Shown: positions 1-4,918 of the stretch, piece by piece | Layout: each line of letters begins with the position of its first letter | Numbering within the stretch: position 1 is the first letter of the stretch | Source: Alphaproteobacteria bacterium UBA3637 | GTDB taxonomy: Bacteria > Pseudomonadota > Alphaproteobacteria > CAAHEQ01 > UBA3637 | Length of the DNA: 14,797 nucleotides | Direction: 5' to 3' | Assembly: GCA_002373615.1 (NCBI GenBank) | Contig: DFKU01000063.1 | Location: 1 to 14,797, forward strand | Translations under genes and position numbers: made by a program | The notes under the pieces: model-generated | The model's database searches: none | Told to the model about the DNA's origin: nothing | Seen by the model: only the letters and a program-made list of their open reading frames with translations

Positions 1-42
1 AATAGGGGTAGAACGCCCTGATTCAAAATTTTTAGTTTTCAT
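1..42 (-). CDS. 5' end of a second pilin-leader gene (partial, runs off the window)
   Basis: Read on the minus strand from an ATG at 42-40, the 14 visible codons give MKTKNFESGRSTPI. The first 11 residues are identical to the gene that starts at 701, and the Shine-Dalgarno AAGGAG and spacing are also identical. After the Ser-11 codon the two sequences part completely: STPI here, SMVEML there. The short basic segment ending in Gly-Arg-Ser is the leader expected before a type IV prepilin peptidase cleavage. However, the glutamate expected five residues after the glycine is not present at the corresponding position (Ile-14 is there). The visible part therefore cannot show whether the body is a pilin. 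The start is secure because of the shared leader and SD; the product is unknown. Confidence 0.6.
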   Translation of the reverse strand, partial: MKTKNFESGRSTPI

Positions 43-232
43 TTAATCTCCTTTTTATTGGTTACAACAAATGCCTCTGTTAAGAGGCTGGATGCTGAAA
101 ACTATTCCGTAAGAGATAGTGCGGTATATTTTCTCCGCACGCGGCTTTTTATTCTACCGCCATCCAACCAAACGGTTTTCCGGCGTAAAATGCGCTTTTA
201 CCGGCGCTTACGGAACAGGGCTTTCAGACCCA
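9..232 (-). repeat. Left arm of ~225-bp inverted repeat (leader plus first 11 codons)
   Basis: This arm, read on the minus strand, matches 509-734 read on the plus strand with about 20 differences including two single-base gaps, by my hand alignment (about 91% identity). It starts some 20 nt downstream of the inferred transcription start and ends exactly one base past codon 11 of the downstream gene. The differences are concentrated in three blocks that form stems or loops, and the rest is invariant. Confidence 0.92.
43..232 (-). promoter_or_regulatory. Structured 5' leader RNA, left copy
   Basis: On the transcribed (minus) strand, TTCCGTAAG (at 215-207) pairs perfectly with CTTACGGAA (at 113-105). 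The helix can be extended outward by CTG/TAG with one G-U pair. Inside it, GTGCGG (140-135) pairs with CCGCAC (124-119), and GGTAAAA pairs with TTTTAC. Downstream, GCCTCT (88-83) pairs with AGAGGC (78-73) around a 4-nt loop, ending about 20 nt before the SD. In the right copy the bases of the long helix and of the SD-proximal hairpin differ but still pair. This is RNA-level conservation of a kind seen in riboswitches or protein-binding leaders. I do not match it to any known class. Confidence 0.75.
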
Positions 233-261
233 ACAACAAACACTTGTCTGCTGTCTTTGTC

Positions 262-290
262 AGTTTAAAAGACTTTAAACAAAAAGTCAA
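262..290 (-). promoter_or_regulatory. Probable sigma-70 promoter of the left leader gene
   Basis: On the minus strand there is TTGACT (290-285), a 17-bp spacer and TAAACT (267-262). This predicts a start near 255 and a leader of about 213 nt, almost the same length as that predicted for the right copy. A perfect 7-bp palindrome with a 4-nt gap, GTTTAAA/TTTAAAC (263-280), covers the -10 box and could be an operator. Confidence 0.5.
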
Positions 291-322
291 CAACAAATAA
301 TTTGCTCATCAAAAAGAAAAAT

Positions 323-351
323 TTGACAAAAAGATAAAATTTTGGTATAAT
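323..351 (+). promoter_or_regulatory. Perfect-consensus sigma-70 promoter of the small RNA
   Basis: TTGACA at 323-328, exactly 17 bp of spacer, and TATAAT at 346-351 match the sigma-70 consensus at all 12 positions. The predicted start is at 358-359, which is the first base of the GGACAG that closes the terminal helix of the RNA. No other promoter in the window comes near this match. Confidence 0.9.
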
Positions 352-357
352 GCCTAT

Positions 358-449
358 CGGACAGTTAGAAATGCTTGTATACGTAATACTCCTCAATACG
401 AATTGCAAGCCTGAGGATTTCTCCCCCTCTTTCTTCTGTCCTCTTTTTT
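358..449 (+). ncRNA. Novel-looking ~90-nt small RNA between the divergent leaders
   Basis: The predicted 5' end GGACAG (359-364) is complementary to CTGTCC (436-441), followed by AGAA (367-370) with TTCT (431-434), giving a closed molecule. Inside, GCTTG (373-377) pairs with CAAGC (406-410). TCCTCA (390-395), in the loop of that hairpin, pairs with TGAGGA (412-417), which forms an H-type pseudoknot. The 3' part is pyrimidine-rich and ends in six T (444-449), where transcription would be expected to stop; there is no strong GC hairpin apart from the terminal helix. The RNA lies exactly in the non-repeated centre of the inverted repeat. I see no match to SRP RNA, 6S, tmRNA, RNase P RNA or a riboswitch class I can recall. 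A 27-codon frame also runs through it but lacks an SD. Confidence 0.65.
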
Positions 450-450
450 A

Positions 451-479
451 TTGACATTTTCCAAAAAGTTTGTTAGAAG
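451..479 (+). promoter_or_regulatory. Probable promoter of the pilin-like gene
   Basis: TTGACA (451-456), a 17-bp spacer and TAGAAG (474-479), preceded by an extended -10 TG (471-472). The predicted start is near 486, giving a leader of about 215 nt that includes the whole structured repeat. It begins one base after the T-run end of the small RNA, so the two units are packed without a gap. Confidence 0.55.
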
Positions 480-508
480 TTTCTATGGACAGGGGAAAAC
501 CTGGCCGC

Positions 509-700
509 TGGGTCTGAAAGCCCTATTTTACTGAGCGCCAAGTAAAAGCGCATTTTACGCCGGAAAACCGTTTGGTTGGATGGCGGTAGAATAAAAAGCC
601 GCGTGCGGAAGGAATATACCGCACTATCTCTCAGTAAATAGTTTTCAGCATCCAGCCACTTAAATGTGGCTTTTGTTGTAACCAATAAAAAGGAGATTAA
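509..700 (+). promoter_or_regulatory. Structured 5' leader RNA, right copy
   Basis: TTTACTGAG (527-535) pairs with CTCAGTAAA (630-638). Outward, CTA and TAG can continue the helix past one bulged T. GTGCGG (603-608) pairs with CCGCAC (619-624). AGCCAC (654-659) pairs with GTGGCT (666-671) around a 6-nt loop, and the SD follows at 691-695. Relative to the left copy, four of the nine base pairs of the long helix are replaced by different complementary pairs, and one A-T pair of the SD-proximal hairpin is flipped. The position of that hairpin suggests control of ribosome access. The ligand or partner is unknown. Confidence 0.75.
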
Positions 701-734
701 ATGAAAACTAAAAATTTTGAATCAGGGCGTTCTA
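509..734 (+). repeat. Right arm of ~225-bp inverted repeat (leader plus first 11 codons)
   Basis: This is the counterpart of 9-232, in the opposite orientation. It contains the 5' untranslated leader of the pilin-like gene at 701, its SD (691-695) and its first 11 codons. Outside the two arms (233-508) there is no sequence similarity between the sides, which shows that the duplicated unit is a leader cassette and not a whole gene. Confidence 0.92.
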
Positions 735-1840
735 TGGTGGAAATGCTGGGCGTGTTGGCGGTGATGGGGGTACTCTCTGTCACGGGCATCGCCGCCTATA
801 ACAATGCCATGAACAGTTTGAAAGCGAACACAATCCTGCACGAAGTAAACAAACGGGCGCATACCTGTGTGCCTCAACTGCTTTTAATGAATAAAACAGA
901 ATGTTCGCTTTCAGAATATTCCGATAAAATTGAAGATAAATATCTCGTTTCAACAAAAAAGCACAACAATAATAACAATGCTTTTGAAATTCGTGTCGCT
1001 GATATTCCCCAAGAAATTTGCCAGCAAATTAAAAATAAAGGCTTGATAATGGCTGGTAAAATAGAGCCGGAAACTTGTGCAAATTTAAATCAGATGGTTT
1101 TTGTTTTTAATACAGATTTAAATGGGAAAGAATGTCAGGAAGACACCGATTGCACGGTTTGTGGCCATTGTGTAGAGGGAGTTTGTACACAGGCATGTGA
1201 AATTCCTGAGCCAGATGATGATAAAAATTGCGGCAAAAACGAATGCGTTGTGTATGACGAGGAAACAAACTCTTGTCAATATCAATGCGTCCAAAAGGAA
1301 TGGCTGGAAAGTACTGGAAAACAATGGATTGATACGGGACTTCAATATGTTCAAGGCGATACAATAGAACTAAACGGAAGATTTGTAAATCCAGCACAAG
1401 ATGATGGTTTGGTTGTTATGCAGCCGTGGAACACGCCCAATAATTCGAGGTTTATGTTTGCCATTGCAACCAGTCTCGTTTATTCATTCTCGATGTCTTA
1501 TAACACTCTTCCTGCTAATCAAAATAATCCACAACCACAATATTTAGATGACCAATTTCATACTTGGCATTATGAAGGATTAACTTTAACAATAGATGAC
1601 GGGTTAGTTTCACTGACAAATACAGAAAATTATAATCAAGGGTCTGGTACTTTAAGATTGTTTTATCGACCTAACGGTGCTTGTGCGACAGCAATTAAAT
1701 ACTATAAACAGTGGAGAGATGGAGTTCTTATCTGTGATTTTATTCCTGTTCTATCGCCTGAGGGAGAGGCTTGCCTATTTGATAAGGTCAGTGAAAAACT
1801 TTTTTGTAATGCAGGAACCGGGGGATTTAAAACAAATTAA
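701..1840 (+). CDS. Type IV pilin-like surface protein with Cys-rich and LamG-like domains
   Basis: 379 aa. Residues 1-9 are a short basic leader ending in Gly. The mature end would be RSMVE, with Glu at +5 (residue 14) and a hydrophobic helix at about 12-33, as in type IV prepilins cut by a PilD-type peptidase. Residues 34-140 are a pilin-like body with scattered Cys and an Asn run (89-93). Residues 145-196 hold ten Cys in short spacings, which suggests disulphides. Residues 200-379 start with WLESTGKQWIDTG and end with DFIPVLSPEGEACLFDKVS...GTGGF, the pattern I know from LamG/concanavalin-like domains of gut bacterial surface proteins, which often bind glycans or other ligands. The SD AAGGAG sits 5 nt before the ATG, at the end of the structured leader. 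No pilus assembly genes are nearby, so it may be an adhesin or minor pseudopilin served by machinery elsewhere. Family assignment is good at both ends; function is inferred. Confidence 0.85.
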   Translation: MKTKNFESGRSMVEMLGVLAVMGVLSVTGIAAYNNAMNSLKANTILHEVNKRAHTCVPQLLLMNKTECSLSEYSDKIEDKYLVSTKKHNNNNNAFEIRVADIPQEICQQIKNKGLIMAGKIEPETCANLNQMVFVFNTDLNGKECQEDTDCTVCGHCVEGVCTQACEIPEPDDDKNCGKNECVVYDEETNSCQYQCVQKEWLESTGKQWIDTGLQYVQGDTIELNGRFVNPAQDDGLVVMQPWNTPNNSRFMFAIATSLVYSFSMSYNTLPANQNNPQPQYLDDQFHTWHYEGLTLTIDDGLVSLTNTENYNQGSGTLRLFYRPNGACATAIKYYKQWRDGVLICDFIPVLSPEGEACLFDKVSEKLFCNAGTGGFKTN

Positions 1841-1848
1841 AAAATTCC

Positions 1849-1877
1849 TTGATTTTTGGATGGAAATCCGCTATACT
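1849..1877 (+). promoter_or_regulatory. Promoter of tRNA-Ser
   Basis: TTGATT (1849-1854), a 17-bp spacer and TATACT (1872-1877). The predicted start is near 1884, about 9 nt before the mature tRNA 5' end. It begins 8 nt after the stop of the pilin-like gene. Confidence 0.7.
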
Positions 1878-1892
1878 GATGGGGCTTTCAAT

Positions 1893-1982
1893 GGATAGGT
1901 GGCCGAGTGGTTGAAGGCGCACGCCTGGAAAGTGTGTTTAGGGGAAACTCTAACGGAGGTTCGAATCCTCTCCTATCCGCCA
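1893..1982 (+). tRNA. tRNA-Ser (anticodon GGA)
   Basis: The acceptor stem GGATAGG (1893-1899) pairs with CCTATCC (1972-1978), discriminator G1979 follows, and CCA is encoded at 1980-1982. The anticodon stem CACGC/GTGTG encloses the loop CTGGAAA with GGA at 1927-1929, reading UCC and UCU serine codons. A long variable arm and a T arm with GGTTCGAATCC are present, as expected for a class II tRNA. It is an intact single gene. Confidence 0.97.
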
Positions 1983-2134
1983 TTAAGAAACATCCCCAAA
2001 AGGGGTGCTTTTTTTGTGGATAGAGGGGATGAGAGGCGAAGTGAGGTTCGCTCACGAATGAAATGAGTGGACGCCCAAAGGGCGGTTCCGTCAGGAACAA
2101 GGGCAACGCCCGAAGCAATCTCTCCTATCCGCCA
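1983..2134 (+). repeat. tRNA-end tandem repeat, unit 1 (152 bp)
   Basis: The unit carries the terminator, then GGATAG (2018-2023), a series of small hairpins (GTGAG/CTCAC, GCCC/GGGC, TTCC/GGAA, GGG/CCC), and finally CTCTCCTATCCGCCA, a copy of the last bases of tRNA-Ser with discriminator and CCA. GGATAG can pair with the terminal CTATCC to mimic an acceptor stem. No anticodon arm or other tRNA parts are present. There is no credible reading frame. Confidence 0.88.
1991..2015 (+). terminator. Intrinsic terminator after tRNA-Ser
   Basis: The stem CA(T)CCCC with GGGGTG around an AAAA loop is followed by seven T (2009-2015). It lies within the repeated unit, so a copy also follows the next tRNA-end repeat. 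Confidence 0.85.
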
Positions 2135-2286
2135 TTAAAAAACATCCCCAAAAGGGGTGTTTTTTTGTGGATAGAGGGGATGAGAGGCGAAGTGAGGTTC
2201 GCTCACGAATGAAATGAGTGGCCGCCCAAAGGGCGGTTCCTTTGAGGAACGAGGGCAAAGACCGAAGCAATCTCTCCTATCCGCCA
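2135..2286 (+). repeat. tRNA-end tandem repeat, unit 2 (152 bp)
   Basis: Same length and order as unit 1, ending at a third CCA (2284-2286). Differences are few. TTCCgtcaGGAA becomes TTCCtttgaGGAA with the stem kept, the GCCC/GGGC hairpin gains a pair in this copy, and the last GGG/CCC hairpin is degraded. Stem positions are largely retained while loops change. Confidence 0.88.
2143..2166 (+). terminator. Intrinsic terminator copy in repeat unit 2
   Basis: The same CATCCCC-AAAA-GGGGTG stem as at 1991, followed by seven T (2160-2166). It would stop read-through RNA that carries repeat unit 1. Confidence 0.8.
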
Positions 2287-2293
2287 TTAAAAA

Positions 2294-2318
2294 TACCTCT
2301 TAGATGGAGTGTTTTTTT
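2294..2318 (+). terminator. Degraded third terminator copy
   Basis: The sequence after the third tRNA-end copy keeps the layout of the other two (short stem region, GTG, then seven T at 2312-2318). The stem has decayed to about three pairs (CTC/GAG), so activity is doubtful. Confidence 0.3.
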
Positions 2319-2320
2319 AT

Positions 2321-2349
2321 TTGCGTTTTTTTAAAAATAAGTCTATCTT
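2321..2349 (+). promoter_or_regulatory. Possible promoter of the membrane protein gene
   Basis: TTGCGT (2321-2326), a 17-bp spacer and TATCTT (2344-2349). The predicted start is near 2356, about 24 nt before the preferred ATG at 2380. Confidence 0.4.
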
Positions 2350-2379
2350 ATTTTCCAAATTCAAATGAAAGGTAAAGAA

Positions 2380-3063
2380 ATGAACTTTAAAAAACTTTTT
2401 ATGCATCCCTTGTTTGCTTGTTTATTTTTATTCATTGCCATGGGGGTGTGGTTTGGGGCAACTTATTTTATGCGCTATCGCTATGGGGCCTATGATTTGG
2501 ACGCCTCCGGTGCCCCGGATGCACTCACATACCTGTTTTACGGAATGGCTTTTGCTGTTTTAATTTGCTTTTATGGGGATTATATGCACACCCCGCGCCA
2601 AAGCACTTATTTTGGGTTGATTTTTTTGTGGGGCATTACCCTGCTGCGTGAAATGGGGGCGCAACACTGGTTAGCCATCAACGATACAACCGCCATCAAA
2701 ATCAATTACTTTAAAAATGCGGCAGTTCCCCTTTATGGCAAAGTTATCGCTGGCATTGTCATCTTGTCTGTTGTTTCCGTCATTGGCTTTTTGTTTTACA
2801 AGAACTTTAAAAAGATGGTTAAGGGCTTTTTTAAATTGAATCCCCTCTATTGGACCATTGCCACCTTTGGGGGATGGGGCGCCATTACCCAAATTGCTGA
2901 CCGGTTAAACAGTAACTTGGCAAAGTATACAGGAAAACGTTTATCAGAACCTGCCCTGTTTTTCGTGACAGTCATTGAAGAAGGGGGTGAATCATTATTG
3001 CCCATCCTGTTCATTATTGCCTTGGTACAATTCCACCTGCAATTACAAAAAAGTCACTTGTAA
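2380..3063 (+). CDS. Unidentified multi-pass inner-membrane protein
   Basis: 227 aa from the ATG at 2380, chosen because GAAAGG lies 8 nt upstream. An ATG five codons earlier (2365) has no SD. About six membrane helices can be seen near residues 8-31, 48-66, 75-92, 121-140, 153-172 and 193-220. The last helix holds an acidic cluster, IEEGGES (199-205), and helix 3 ends in Arg-Glu (90-91). Charged residues inside helices suggest a functional site or a subunit contact. The loop after helix 4 is basic (YKNFKKMVKG), fitting the cytoplasmic side. I do not recognise the family. It is transcribed alone and converges on lpxL with a 10-bp overlap of the two 3' ends, without a terminator between them. 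Confidence 0.75.
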   Translation: MNFKKLFMHPLFACLFLFIAMGVWFGATYFMRYRYGAYDLDASGAPDALTYLFYGMAFAVLICFYGDYMHTPRQSTYFGLIFLWGITLLREMGAQHWLAINDTTAIKINYFKNAAVPLYGKVIAGIVILSVVSVIGFLFYKNFKKMVKGFFKLNPLYWTIATFGGWGAITQIADRLNSNLAKYTGKRLSEPALFFVTVIEEGGESLLPILFIIALVQFHLQLQKSHL

Positions 3064-3950
3064 AGCCGTTTATCAAAACGCCGGTGAATCCACAGCCATT
3101 GTTCCGGATTTTCACGAATCCAGCTTTCGTAAACCTTATTCACATAGGTCATGATTTGGCGTTCAGCCTCGGCACGCGGCAGACCAATCGGTAACGGTAA
3201 AGGGGGATACACCGTCAATAGATAATGCCCATCCTTTTGTTGAATTGCCTTCACCATAATAATGGGAACATTCATTTTAAGGGCCAAACCTGCCATAGCA
3301 GTTGCTGTTTGTGCAGGCATTCCAAAAAAAGTCAAGGTAATTCCTTCACGAAATTTTTGATCACATAAAATAGAAATAAATTTTCCTTTACGCAAAGTTT
3401 CAATCATCAATCTGGCCCCCGTTCGACCTTTGGGAATTTTAACCCCTTTGCGTCTGGAAAATAAAAGCTTATCTAAAAACCAATTGTTGGCAGGGCGATA
3501 CACGGGATTCATCACAAAACCTGGGGCAATTTGTTTTGCCACAGATAATTCCCAGTTGCCGATATGGGCGGAACACACAAATCCCCCCTTTCCTGCCGCA
3601 TAGGCTTTGCGCAAATATTCTACTCCTTCAAAGCGCGCTTCTTTTAAGACCTGACGATTATGGGGTAAGTCCGCCATTAAGCGTCCAAAATGGCGCCACA
3701 TGGCGCGTAAGATTTTTTTGCGTTCAACTTCTGACTTTTCGGGAAAAGCAACCCGTAAATTAAACAAACCAACTTTATTACGACGCCAAGTAAATAAGCT
3801 GATAAACTCCCCCAAAGCAGCACCAAAACTTTCCGCCATCCTTAAAGGTAAAAGCGCAAAAATACCCAACAAAAGAGCAACAAAAAGCCCCTCAATAGGA
3901 TATAAAATTAAACTGCGAAACCAACCATGCTTATGAATGTACTTATTCAT
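3054..3950 (-). CDS. lpxL: Lipid A biosynthesis acyltransferase (LpxL/HtrB family)
   Basis: 298 aa, the usual family length of about 300. It transfers an acyl chain from acyl-ACP to Kdo-lipid A precursor at the inner membrane. Visible are an N-terminal membrane anchor (about 12-34), the catalytic HX4E motif in SAHIGNWE (His129, Glu134), the DQKFREGITLTFFG block (197-210), and the C-terminal QWLWIHRRF. The start is at 3950, where AAAGGAG precedes the ATG by 5 nt. An ATG eight codons upstream would place its codons inside lpxK and over this SD. Start and lpxK stop overlap as ATGA, which implies translational coupling. Whether it is the first (LpxL) or second (LpxM-like) acyltransferase cannot be told from sequence alone; the symbol marks the family. 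Confidence 0.9.
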   Translation of the reverse strand: MNKYIHKHGWFRSLILYPIEGLFVALLLGIFALLPLRMAESFGAALGEFISLFTWRRNKVGLFNLRVAFPEKSEVERKKILRAMWRHFGRLMADLPHNRQVLKEARFEGVEYLRKAYAAGKGGFVCSAHIGNWELSVAKQIAPGFVMNPVYRPANNWFLDKLLFSRRKGVKIPKGRTGARLMIETLRKGKFISILCDQKFREGITLTFFGMPAQTATAMAGLALKMNVPIIMVKAIQQKDGHYLLTVYPPLPLPIGLPRAEAERQIMTYVNKVYESWIRENPEQWLWIHRRFDKRLYK

Positions 3951-4918
3951 ATAATCTCCTTTAATAAATTCCAAACAGTCTGTTCATTATCAAATTCAAA
4001 ACTTCCCCTGATTTGAATAATACTTTCATGGAATTCAGGAGGAATTTTGACCCAATCCTTACTGGTTGTTACAAGTTGATTTCCAAACGACTTTTTCCTT
4101 AAGTCCTCTAAATCAAAGCGCGTGTAAATATAATGATCTGGAAAACTTTGGGTTTGCTCTACCTGGATATCGTTTTCAACAAGCATATTGAAAAATTTTT
4201 GAGGATTTCCAAGCCCCGCAAAAGCGCATACCTTTTTGCCTTTTAATCTTTCTAAATCCTCTTTATTCGGTTCAAAATGGCCCGTAAGGATTGGTAAATC
4301 AATTTGATTTTTTTGTAAGTACTCTTTAACGCCCCAATGATCCTGCCCAACCAAAATCAAAGCATCAGCGCGTTTCAGTCCCTTTAAAACAGGTTCACGT
4401 AAAGGCCCTGCCGGCAATACCTGTTCATTTGCAAAACCTTTTGTTCCATCCACAACAACAAAAGAAAAGGTTTTGACCAAACTGGGATTTTGAAATCCAT
4501 CATCCATAATAAGCAAAGAAGCGCCTTTTTTTTCAGCCAATTGTGCACCACGCGCCCTGGCAGAATCCACTATTGTCGGAGCCCTTTCAGCCAATAACAA
4601 GGCCTCATCCCCAACGTCTAAGGCAGAATGTGCTTTTAAATCTACCACGACACTTTGTTGAGCTGCATGATAGCCATGATTTAAGAACCAAGGACTTTGT
4701 TCATGTTTCCGTAATAACGCAGCCAATGCCAGACAAACGGGTGTCTTACCTGTACCCCCTACCGAAATATTTCCCACGCAAATAACAGGCATCTTGGCTT
4801 GATAAGGTTTGTGTTTTGCCAAACGATGCGCCACAGTCCAAGCATAAATTGCCCCAATCAGAGAAAGAATTTTTGATAACTTACTTTCTTTTTTGTCCCA
4901 AAACTTTGGTGTTTTCAT
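3947..4918 (-). CDS. lpxK: Tetraacyldisaccharide 4'-kinase
   Basis: 323 aa. It phosphorylates the 4' position of the lipid A disaccharide at the inner-membrane surface. Start chosen at 4918 (MKTPKFWDKK, typical for the family) with AAGGA upstream; a longer reading to 5005 would only add 29 residues from the overlapping waaA end. Visible are an N-terminal hydrophobic segment (about 17-30), the Walker A-like GNISVGGTGKTP (49-60), DVGDEALLLA (101-110) and MDDGFQN (138-144) with the catalytic Asp pair. One oddity: the usual (S/T)RGYG block after Walker A reads NHGYHA (80-85), so the conserved Arg is His here. It overlaps waaA by 38 nt and lpxL by 4 nt. Confidence 0.93.
   Translation of the reverse strand: MKTPKFWDKKESKLSKILSLIGAIYAWTVAHRLAKHKPYQAKMPVICVGNISVGGTGKTPVCLALAALLRKHEQSPWFLNHGYHAAQQSVVVDLKAHSALDVGDEALLLAERAPTIVDSARARGAQLAEKKGASLLIMDDGFQNPSLVKTFSFVVVDGTKGFANEQVLPAGPLREPVLKGLKRADALILVGQDHWGVKEYLQKNQIDLPILTGHFEPNKEDLERLKGKKVCAFAGLGNPQKFFNMLVENDIQVEQTQSFPDHYIYTRFDLEDLRKKSFGNQLVTTSKDWVKIPPEFHESIIQIRGSFEFDNEQTVWNLLKEII

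Noticed and set aside
58..300. 80-residue frame on the plus strand through the left leader repeat
   Set aside because: It starts with TTG, runs antisense to the structured leader, and its differences from the matching frame in the right repeat are mostly amino-acid changing. The substitutions follow RNA pairing, not codon logic.
371..454. 27-codon frame (starts MLVYVILLN) inside the small RNA
   Set aside because: No SD before the ATG, and it reads through the terminal U-run. A toxin-like or leader peptide is not excluded, but the RNA fold explains the sequence better.
473..685. 70-residue minus-strand frame through the right leader repeat
   Set aside because: Antisense shadow of the leader RNA; same reasoning as for the left copy.
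1888..2118. 76-residue minus-strand frame over tRNA-Ser and the first repeat
   Set aside because: Antisense to a tRNA. The ADRRGFEPP-type translation is a well-known false gene in annotations of tRNA-Ser loci.
1983..2286. Attachment-site duplications left by an integrated element
   Set aside because: Direct repeats of a tRNA 3' end suggest att sites, but no integrase, cargo or element remnant lies between them and both units are the same 152 bp. Tandem duplication fits better.
1983..2286. CRISPR array
   Set aside because: Only two long units with nearly identical content; there are no short repeats with unique spacers.
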